This document shows, piece by piece, positions 1 to 5,403 of a DNA stretch of 5,403 nt (the first letter of the stretch is position 1; every line of letters starts with the position of its first letter). The translations under genes were made by a program, and so were the position numbers. Below the pieces are notes generated by a model, which was given only the letters and a program-made list of their open reading frames with translations, was not told the DNA's origin and did not search any database. Source of the DNA: Prevotella sp. (GTDB lineage Bacteria; Bacteroidota; Bacteroidia; Bacteroidales; Bacteroidaceae); the NCBI GenBank assembly GCA_021204565.1, contig JAJPZE010000231.1, forward strand, positions 1-5,403. Reading direction: 5' to 3'.

Positions 1-33
1 TATTGACGATTAAAACATATCCGACGCGCTTTT

Positions 34-56
34 CTAATCAGAATTTTACTGTTTAG
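34..56. repeat. imperfect inverted repeat downstream of the epimerase gene
   Basis: CTAATCAG (34-41) and CTGTTTAG (49-56) pair at 7 of 8 positions around a 7-nt AT-rich loop. It lies 28 bp after the epimerase stop, a place where a terminator would be expected, but the stem is AT-rich, has an internal mismatch and lacks a T tract on the coding strand. It may be a weak terminator or chance. Confidence 0.2.
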
Positions 57-83
57 TGTACATCTCCTAGCTTGTTGTTAACT

Positions 84-1158
84 TCACGCTTTATAATATC
101 CGGCATACCATTCGGCGAATGCTCTGAGCCCCTTGCGCAAGGGGGTTGAGGGCTTATAACCGAAGTCGGCTTCGAGGGCGGAGGTGTCTGCGTACGTAAC
201 AGGGACATCGCCGGGCTGCATCGCAACCAATTCCTTATGTGCCTCGAAATCGTAATCGCGGGGAAGAACGCGGGCGCGAATAAGCTCCTGACAGAGAATG
301 TCGACAAAGTCGAGGAGGTTTTCGGGGTGGTTGTTTCCGATATTATATATAATGTATGGCGGCACGGGCAGCCCGTCTTCGCCGTCTCTCCGTTCGGGCG
401 CGTGTTGCATAACACGTATGATGCCCTCTACGATATCGTCGACGTAAGTGAAGTCGCGCCGACAGTTGCCGTAGTTGAATATCTTTATTTTCTCCCCCGC
501 AACTAATTTATCGGTAAACCCGAAGTACGCCATATCGGGGCGTCCTGCCGGTCCGTAGACGGTGAAGAAGCGCAGACCTGTCGAGGGGGATGTTATATAA
601 CTTCGCATACGCATGCGCCATAAGTTCGTTGCTCTTCTTAGTTGCGGCATAGAGGCTCACGGGGTTATCCGCCTTGTCGTCGGTAGAGTGCGGCACGTTC
701 TTGTTCGCCCCGTATACGCTCGAGCTGCTTGCATAAACGAGATGCGCCACGCCCTCGTGTCCGCCGTCGCAGCTATGTCGCACGGCTTCGAGGATGTTAT
801 AGAACCCGATGATGTTGCTTGCGATGTACGCATCGGGGTTGGTTATGCTGTATCGCACGCCCGCTTGTGCCGCCAGATTAACTACGACGTATGGCTTATA
901 TTCCGCGAATATATCGTTGACGGTACGGCTGTCGGCAATGTCGCCGCGAATGAAGACAAAACCGGGAAAGCACGTCAGCTCCCGGAGCCGCTCCTCTTTT
1001 AATCGTACGTCGTAATAGTCGTTCATATTGTCAATGCCGACAACACGTATGCCCTCAATACCGTCGAGCAACCGCCGGACAAGCCCCGACCCTATGAATC
1101 CCGCCGCCCCGGTAACCACGACAACCTTTCCCCGCAAATCTATATTATAATCCTTCAT
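84..1158 (-). pseudogene. UDP-glucuronate 4-epimerase-type NAD-dependent epimerase, broken by a single-base frameshift
   Basis: An extended SDR sugar-nucleotide epimerase that would interconvert UDP-glucuronate and UDP-galacturonate for surface glycan synthesis. I chose ATG 1158; a GTG directly before it is the alternative. The N-terminal frame has the NAD-binding TGAAGFIG (16-23), the NDYYDVRLKEERL signature, AAQAGVRYSITNP, the catalytic SSSSVYG, and YAATK with Tyr170 and Lys174. After KLYNIP (Pro191) the frame goes wrong, adding 25 foreign residues before TAA at 508-510. The matching continuation, STGLRFFTVYGPAGRPDMAYF-type sequence with RDFTYVDDIVEGI, is in the next frame and runs to TGA at 84-86. 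Removing one base from the G5 run at 585-589 gives NIPSTGLRFF and an intact 357-residue enzyme, the normal size for the family. Both halves are otherwise undamaged, so the lesion is recent or a sequencing error. Related SDR enzymes are a less likely identity. Confidence 0.85.
585..589 (-). other. frameshift site in the epimerase gene
   Basis: The plus strand carries GGGGG (coding strand CCCCC, read ATC CCC CTC GAC). With four bases it would read ATC CCC TCG ACA GGT, giving the family sequence IPSTG. The excess of exactly one base in a homopolymer is the whole defect. Confidence 0.85.
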
Positions 1159-1202
1159 CACCTATTTATGCGTATAATTCATTATCCGAACCGGCATAAC
1201 AC

Positions 1203-1210
1203 CAAGCATA
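1203..1210 (-). promoter_or_regulatory. weak -7 promoter candidate for the epimerase gene
   Basis: The minus strand reads TATGCTTG, one mismatch from TAnnTTTG, 44 bp before the epimerase ATG at 1158. No -33 element stands out. The 91-bp gap between the ATPase-nuclease stop and this ATG shows no clear terminator, so the epimerase could instead be reached by read-through from the gene before it. Confidence 0.25.
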
Positions 1211-1249
1211 CAGCCCCATTTCCGTTGCCCGCACGCCCGACCGTTTCCC

Positions 1250-4200
1250 CTACGAAAGACGCGGGTCAGCCTGCCGGACCTTCGCCACGACAGCCTCAAT
1301 CAAGGGCTCTATGCCGGGTTGGCCCTGCTTGAAAAATCCCTTTCTTATGTCGCACCGGTAATCGCTTATCTTGAGATGGTTCTCTTCGTCGTCTTCGTCC
1401 TTAACTATGTTGTCGAGGAATTTCCCCAACACGCGCCCTATATCCAAGTGTACGTAAGTGTTGTTCAAAATTGTTTTGTCGTCGGTCAGTTCGGCGTCGT
1501 CCGCGCTATACGACGTAAGGTCGACACAGCACAAAGCGTACCTGTCGGGGTTGAGGACCGCCTTTCGCATTTGCAGCGTGCTCATATGCGCCGGCCGGCT
1601 GAAGCTCCATTTTGTTTTCACCTCCACGTAATAAAGGTCTTCCCGATTGTTGTTTTCCTTGTACCTTACGATAATGTCCTGCCCGCCTTGCACGTCGTCC
1701 GCTTGCAGAGTGTCGTCCCGTTCGGGCAGTTTAACACATAAGAGCGAGCTGCCGAGCGTCTCCCGCAACCGGTCTTCAATCATCTTGCCGATACGCAACA
1801 TATTATTGAATTCCCTTTCTTTGTCGCGTTCGTTTTCGACAATCGTCTCCGCCTTTTCAATGATTTCATCAAACCGGGGATTGCCGATTAATTCCGCCAC
1901 TTTGCTTCTCCTTTCGGCGGGAGCCCTCATAAAGCTGTACGTATCCGCGCGCTCATCGCCACGTAAGCGGTTGAGGAATATGTTCGCCTTGTCTCTTTCG
2001 ATATTATCGAACCATTTATGCCATAACCCGCCGTCGTCCTCTTCTTCGTCGAGACAATTTATTATATCGAACGTAACGGGGTTTTCATATTTCGGTTCCG
2101 TACTTTTCAACGCCTCGTCAATCTCGTTACTTATCGTTTTCGGGTCGGCCGGCGCGAAGTCGAACATCTGCGCATACCTCTCGTCGACAAATCTTGCCTT
2201 GCACGACTTGTCCGTCGTTCGCGCGTAAAAATCGAACAACCGCTCGAGCTTATCGGGAGCAATACGCCCGCCTCCGGCTATGACGCACAACTCTTCCGGT
2301 GTATGCAAGACGCCCTCCATATCGGGAAATATGGCGCTATGAGAGAAGTATTCTTCTTGCACGGTCTTGGAGCTTATGCCGTTCTCCGCCGTGTTGCAAA
2401 GCGACGAAAGCAAGGCGTAGTGCAGCTCCTTGTTCCGTTCGTACCAGGACGGGTCGCAATTCTTGTCCCGCTCCGCATTGGCTGCAATATGCCTGAACGT
2501 GTACTTAACGAGCGCCGCGAATGCCGTGCGGTAGAGCTTTTGTTCGTCTTCGACCGCGACGCCGGCTGTCGGCGGCACGACTTGTTCCCTATACTCCCGC
2601 CCGAACAATTCACATATGTAAGGCATCATATTGTTCCTTACCGTCTTGCCGTTCCCGGCGGGGAATACGGAACAATACCTTAACAACGCGGGAAGCGTGT
2701 TGCCGAACGGGTGCGGCTCGTTCCTTTGACCGGCGACATAGTCGTTGATGCTCCGCTTCATCTCGTTACGTCCGAAGAAAGGCAACCCGCATATATCAAC
2801 GTACCGCTCGTCGACAAACCGGGATGTGTCCTGCGGGATGATGTCCTTACATATATTATAGAGCACGCCGGGGATTTCTCCGGCATTGTACAGCTCGCCC
2901 GCTTTCCGGAGTTCGCCATCGCGGTTGGGTATAAGCGGCTTGGCGGAGAAATACGGGGTTTGATTGCTTTCTTTCAGGAAGAGAAGGAAGTCGTGCAACT
3001 CGTCGGAGGCTTTATTTTCCTCGGTAATGCGGGCGACGATTTCGTCAATGGAGACGAAGCGTTCTTTCGCGCCGGCATCCCAGCCGGCGACTATCTCCGA
3101 CCAATCCAATACGTCGTCTTTGCACGGCATGCCCGCGACCCGGGCGGCGTATGAATATATAACGTCCAAGTATTTACCCGTATCTCCGGCACGCAGGAAA
3201 GCGACGATATCGGGGGCGAGAAAGCGTACTTTGTCCGATTGACCGGCGGAGACGGAGCCGTCTCCGACCCGGACAAAGGGTATAGTCTTAAATTCTTTCA
3301 CGACGTCGTTCTTCAGCTCCTTATAAAAGTCTTCGGTACGGCGGCTCTTGTGCGTGTCCCCGTCTTCGTCCCGGCTCTCGTATTTTGATATATCGATATT
3401 GACCGGGGCTAACAGTTTGGCGTTGCTGATGCCGGCGGCATATTTTTTGAGGTAAGCGAACAACATGCGGAGCATATCTCGAAGAACCCCTACGTCCGCA
3501 TCGTATTTCTCCCTTTTGTCTATGTTGTCCTCCGGCAAAACGATTGCATTGCGGGGTTCTTCGGGGAAGAAACGCCTGCTGTGAAAGATGTAATTGACGC
3601 CGAAGTTCTGCGTGCCTAAGAGCGGGAAATAGATGAACAAACGCGGTATGCCGGCGATGTCTTTGGCTTCCGTTTCGGAGCGCAAGGGGAGAATTACAAT
3701 ATCGCTTTTGTCCGGCGACTGCAAGTAAAATATCTTCTCTTCCCTCTCCGCGCCGCCGTCGCTCTTAATGCATATGACCAGCGAGCGGAGATTTACGGCT
3801 TCGTCAATAGTTGCTGTTTCCGACTTTACAAACGCCTGTTTGCGTCCCTCTTTGCCGTACTTAACCGAAATCTCGTCTATCTTGTCGTTGAGCGCCATCA
3901 CATAGGGGATGAGCGGTATTGCCCCCTCTACGCCCTCCTTTGCGGCGGGATAATGCTCCGCGTCCAATTCGTAGGTGAATACCGTCTCCTCACGCGGCAC
4001 GTCGGATCCGCCCGTCTCCAACAACTTGTGAACTAACGACCCGGCAGTCTCCAGCTGCCTGCTCATTACGCCAATCATCCCCTGAATATCGGTCGGAGTC
4101 CTGTCGAGAACGAACCCGTCTATATCCGCATATATGGTTTCGCCCGTATCCAACGTTACTTCCAAGCTCCCGTCGATGCATATCTTGCGGCTGTACTTAT

Positions 4201-4540
4201 GCGTGGTCATAAATCCCGTGCCGAACTGCCCCGCCTTGTTCGCGTCTTCCTTGTCGGCGGAGGAAAGCTGTTTGATGAGCGAAGTGAACGTTTCGTAATC
4301 GAACGGCTTCCCCTTATGAGCGAACACGAACTTGTCGTCGTACAGCTCCATACGTATGCGGGCGTGCTCGGAAAGGTCGCGTGCGTTCTGCACCAATTCC
4401 CAGATTGCCCGTTTCGCCGTATTGTCGTCGAACTTGTTAATACCTTCGAGTATCCCTTGACAATGTTGCTTGTAATCCTGCCGGCGGGACTGCTCCGCCA
4501 TCTTGTCTAATACCCGCTTTTGCTTTTCTTCCGTTATCAT
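1250..4540 (-). CDS. Hsp90/sacsin-like GHKL ATPase with C-terminal DUF3883/NOV_C-type nuclease-like domain; candidate defence protein
   Basis: The 1096-residue soluble protein starts at ATG 4540 (MITEEKQKR); an in-frame start at 4597 falls inside the promoter box. Residues 1-200 or so form a GHKL ATP-binding domain: ELVQNARD gives Glu48, Asn52 and Asp55 (Hsp90 pattern ExxxNAxD), HKGKPF at 75-80 takes the place of the G1 box, and GQFGTG at 104-109 is the ATP lid. IPRLFIYFPLLGTQNFG near 300 resembles the transducer segment of this group. The middle has a duplicated module (537-580 and 738-789). The C-terminus shows Asp955, then YYVEVKTKW with Glu973 and Lys975, then Gln990: the PD-(D/E)XK layout seen in DUF3883/NOV_C domains. 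No membrane segment or signal peptide is visible. Architecture recalls MutL (ATPase, transducer, endonuclease) and suggests ATP-gated cutting of nucleic acid; defence is inferred, and no methylase or partner gene adjoins it. The ATPase call is firm, the nuclease call fair. Confidence 0.85.
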   Translation of the reverse strand: MITEEKQKRVLDKMAEQSRRQDYKQHCQGILEGINKFDDNTAKRAIWELVQNARDLSEHARIRMELYDDKFVFAHKGKPFDYETFTSLIKQLSSADKEDANKAGQFGTGFMTTHKYSRKICIDGSLEVTLDTGETIYADIDGFVLDRTPTDIQGMIGVMSRQLETAGSLVHKLLETGGSDVPREETVFTYELDAEHYPAAKEGVEGAIPLIPYVMALNDKIDEISVKYGKEGRKQAFVKSETATIDEAVNLRSLVICIKSDGGAEREEKIFYLQSPDKSDIVILPLRSETEAKDIAGIPRLFIYFPLLGTQNFGVNYIFHSRRFFPEEPRNAIVLPEDNIDKREKYDADVGVLRDMLRMLFAYLKKYAAGISNAKLLAPVNIDISKYESRDEDGDTHKSRRTEDFYKELKNDVVKEFKTIPFVRVGDGSVSAGQSDKVRFLAPDIVAFLRAGDTGKYLDVIYSYAARVAGMPCKDDVLDWSEIVAGWDAGAKERFVSIDEIVARITEENKASDELHDFLLFLKESNQTPYFSAKPLIPNRDGELRKAGELYNAGEIPGVLYNICKDIIPQDTSRFVDERYVDICGLPFFGRNEMKRSINDYVAGQRNEPHPFGNTLPALLRYCSVFPAGNGKTVRNNMMPYICELFGREYREQVVPPTAGVAVEDEQKLYRTAFAALVKYTFRHIAANAERDKNCDPSWYERNKELHYALLSSLCNTAENGISSKTVQEEYFSHSAIFPDMEGVLHTPEELCVIAGGGRIAPDKLERLFDFYARTTDKSCKARFVDERYAQMFDFAPADPKTISNEIDEALKSTEPKYENPVTFDIINCLDEEEDDGGLWHKWFDNIERDKANIFLNRLRGDERADTYSFMRAPAERRSKVAELIGNPRFDEIIEKAETIVENERDKEREFNNMLRIGKMIEDRLRETLGSSLLCVKLPERDDTLQADDVQGGQDIIVRYKENNNREDLYYVEVKTKWSFSRPAHMSTLQMRKAVLNPDRYALCCVDLTSYSADDAELTDDKTILNNTYVHLDIGRVLGKFLDNIVKDEDDEENHLKISDYRCDIRKGFFKQGQPGIEPLIEAVVAKVRQADPRLS
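2174..2329 (-). repeat. internal protein module, copy 2 (residues 738-789)
   Basis: This second copy opens with FPDMEGVLHTPEEL and closes with RFVDERY (2174-2194). The distance between the opening and closing parts is 44 residues here against 36 in copy 1, so the copies have diverged by insertion or deletion. A more degenerate relative, IPFVRVGDGSVS near residue 421, may be a third member. Confidence 0.55.
2801..2932 (-). repeat. internal protein module, copy 1 (residues 537-580)
   Basis: This stretch of the ATPase-nuclease gene opens with IPNRDGELRKAGEL and closes with RFVDERY (2801-2821). Copy 2 at 2174-2329 shares the pattern (I/F)P(N/D)xxGxLxxxxEL and the identical heptapeptide. The two closing heptapeptides are 209 residues apart, which suggests a duplicated domain in the middle of the protein. 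Confidence 0.55.
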
Positions 4541-4560
4541 AACGCCTAATCCGGTCTTGT

Positions 4561-4585
4561 AACGATTGTTTCCGCCGCAATCGTT
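4561..4585 (-). promoter_or_regulatory. perfect 8-bp inverted repeat in the 5' leader of the ATPase-nuclease gene
   Basis: AACGATTG (4561-4568) and CAATCGTT (4578-4585) are exact reverse complements separated by 9 nt. The repeat lies between the -7 box and the ATG at 4540, so it could act as a repressor operator just past the transcription start or as an RNA hairpin in the leader. There is no T tract after it on the coding strand, so it does not look like a terminator. It is the best candidate for a control element of the downstream gene. Confidence 0.45.
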
Positions 4586-4595
4586 TGCCGTTTGC
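4582..4595 (-). repeat. tandem heptamer at the predicted transcription start
   Basis: On the plus strand CGTTTGC occurs twice with no gap (4582-4588 and 4589-4595); on the coding strand this is GCAAACG twice. The pair abuts the -7 box, covers the expected transcription start and overlaps the right arm of the inverted repeat below. It could be an operator half-site pair or chance; the exact tandem copy is seen directly, the role is inferred. Confidence 0.4.
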
Positions 4596-4602
4596 AAAAG
4601 TA
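4595..4602 (-). promoter_or_regulatory. Bacteroidota-type -7 promoter box for the ATPase-nuclease gene
   Basis: The minus strand reads TACTTTTG, a full match to the Bacteroidota -7 consensus TAnnTTTG. It lies 54 bp before the ATG at 4540 and predicts a transcript starting near 4588-4590. I see no good -33 TTTG element at the usual distance upstream (around 4621-4626 reads GC-rich), so the promoter may be weak or need an activator. The box overlaps the first codon of a longer in-frame reading from 4597, which argues that translation starts at 4540 instead. Confidence 0.55.
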
Positions 4603-4613
4603 ATATATCCCGC

Positions 4614-4638
4614 TAAATAATCGCGACCCCGCCCGCGA
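4614..4638 (-). terminator. possible weak intrinsic terminator of the glycosyltransferase gene
   Basis: Nine bases after the glycosyltransferase stop, the minus strand reads TCGCG, an 8-nt loop, then CGCGA (4638-4621), followed by TTATTTA (to 4614). The stem is only 5 bp but all strong pairs except one, and the tail is T-rich though interrupted. It lies just before the promoter box of the next gene, which is where a boundary between transcription units would be expected. The short stem keeps this tentative. Confidence 0.35.
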
Positions 4639-4646
4639 ATGAATAA

Positions 4647-5403
4647 TTACCCGTCAGTCTCCTTATTTATCGCACCGGTTTTTTGATACTCTTCAATGTA
4701 TCTCCTTGCCGTAACGGACACGTCGTAAGCGGCGCAGACGTGCTCCCGCGCCTTAGTCGCCTTACGCAGTGCGTCGGGGTATTGCGACCGTATCCACCTT
4801 ATCTTCGCCACTAAATCGTTATAATCGCCGTTGGCGAAGACGCATCCGTACGTATCCTCGCAACATACCTCCGCCGGACCCTGACCCGCCGAGACAAGCA
4901 CCGGGACGTTAGCCGCCATCGCCTCGGCAACCGTCAGAGCGAAACCCTCGTAACGCGACGCTTGCACGAACAAATCATAATCACAAAGGTGCGCCGAGAT
5001 ATACTCTTGCGTGCGCTTCCCCAAGAAACAGACTTGCCCGGAGATATTCAATTCCTTTGCCAAAGACTGCAAGTAATTCAGGCTTTTCCCCTCGCCGATG
5101 AAATCAACAGATATTCCTTCGTCGTGCAAATCTGCAACTGCGCGTATCAACAGATCTTGTCCTTTCTTGTCGTGTTCAAGACGGCTGACCTGCACAATTC
5201 TAAACCTTTCGCCCGGCAGGTCATTATCTCTTCTCTTGAAATTCCCGGTGATTATGCCGTTGTTCACCACAGTGCTCTCCACGCCATACTTCGCTTTCAG
5301 CTCGTCGTGCACGGCACGGCTGATTGCGAACACCTTGGGCACACGGTCAATCAAAGCCACATTCCCCTCGTGCGGCAAAATATTCGCCGGCGGAATGCGT
5401 CCT
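4647..5403 (-). CDS. GT4-family glycosyltransferase, C-terminal part (5' end outside window)
   Basis: This gene encodes a retaining GT-B glycosyltransferase that would move a sugar from a nucleotide donor onto a growing surface glycan at the cytoplasmic face of the membrane. The frame is open to the window edge: codons upstream of the TTG at 5378 read GRIPPANI, so that TTG is internal and the true start lies beyond 5403. About 251 residues are visible; GT4 enzymes usually have about 350-400, so the N-terminal acceptor domain is mostly missing. Family signs in order are FAISRAV, the linker VVNNGI, the donor-domain opening VSRLEHDKKGQD (near 5160-5195), and the EX7E motif EGFALTVAE with its two glutamates at 4947-4949 and 4923-4925. 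It ends in TAA. No membrane segment is visible. Donor and acceptor sugars cannot be told from the sequence. The epimerase on the same strand downstream supports a polysaccharide locus. Confidence 0.9.
   Translation of the reverse strand, partial: GRIPPANILPHEGNVALIDRVPKVFAISRAVHDELKAKYGVESTVVNNGIITGNFKRRDNDLPGERFRIVQVSRLEHDKKGQDLLIRAVADLHDEGISVDFIGEGKSLNYLQSLAKELNISGQVCFLGKRTQEYISAHLCDYDLFVQASRYEGFALTVAEAMAANVPVLVSAGQGPAEVCCEDTYGCVFANGDYNDLVAKIRWIRSQYPDALRKATKAREHVCAAYDVSVTARRYIEEYQKTGAINKETDG

Noticed and set aside
12..19. TATGTTTT on the minus strand as a promoter for a gene beyond the left edge
   Set aside because: One mismatch from the -7 consensus, no -33 element and no downstream gene visible in the window.
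585..589. Phase variation by the G5 run
   Set aside because: Five bases is short for slipped-strand switching; a chance mutation or sequence error explains it more simply.
508..1161. Treating the two epimerase halves as two separate genes
   Set aside because: The halves make one family-length enzyme with no missing or repeated part; the first 25 or so residues of the downstream frame before STGLRFF and the last 25 of the upstream frame are out-of-frame noise.
1194..1210. Direct repeat GCATA spaced by one helical turn in the gap before the epimerase
   Set aside because: Five-base repeats are expected by chance and there is no supporting symmetry.
1647..2228. 193-residue open frame on the plus strand, antisense to the ATPase-nuclease gene
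   Set aside because: The protein is serine- and leucine-rich with no family pattern, as expected from the complement of a charged coding sequence; no promoter or start context supports it.
2711..3154. 147-residue open frame on the plus strand
   Set aside because: It lies wholly antisense to a well-supported coding region and shows no recognisable motif.
4541..4597. Longer N-terminus of the ATPase-nuclease protein, starting at 4597 with 19 extra residues
   Set aside because: The start codon would lie inside the TACTTTTG promoter box and upstream of the expected transcription start, and the extra residues overlap the inverted repeat and heptamers. ATG 4540 is followed by a typical MITEEKQKR opening.
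1..5403. tRNA, rRNA, CRISPR array, insertion sequence or integration site
   Set aside because: No cloverleaf or repeat-spacer pattern, no transposase-like coding region and no terminal repeats with target duplication were seen.

Overview
The window looks like part of a surface-polysaccharide locus from a member of the Bacteroidota, with one unrelated gene, a candidate defence gene, sitting inside it. The phylum call is moderate. It rests on a -7 box of the Bacteroidota type (TAnnTTTG) in front of the large gene, on the absence of convincing Shine-Dalgarno sequences before the starts, and on the general look of the proteins. All three genes lie on the minus strand, so transcription runs from high to low coordinates.

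Layout in order of transcription: (1) 5403-4647, the C-terminal two thirds or so of a GT4-type (GT-B fold) glycosyltransferase, cut by the window edge. (2) 4646-4541, a 106-bp gap holding a possible terminator hairpin, a good -7 promoter box, a tandem heptamer and an 8-bp perfect inverted repeat in the predicted 5' leader. (3) 4540-1250, a 1096-residue soluble protein with an Hsp90/sacsin-like GHKL ATPase at the N-terminus, a transducer-like segment, a long middle with a duplicated module, and a DUF3883/NOV_C-like PD-(D/E)XK nuclease-type domain at the C-terminus. (4) 1249-1159, a 91-bp gap with a weak promoter candidate. (5) 1158-84, a UDP-glucuronate 4-epimerase-type sugar-nucleotide epimerase broken by one extra base in a G5 run (585-589). 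(6) 83-1, the start of the next intergenic region, with only an imperfect inverted repeat.

The glycosyltransferase and the epimerase fit together: the epimerase would supply UDP-galacturonate (or a related sugar) and the transferase would build a capsule, O-antigen or exopolysaccharide. The ATPase-nuclease protein has no evident role in glycan synthesis. It has its own promoter and is best read as cargo in a variable locus, possibly a single-gene anti-phage or anti-plasmid system. That function is inference from domain architecture, not shown by the sequence. The main points for a second look are this protein, its duplicated internal module, its leader region, and the single-base lesion in the epimerase.
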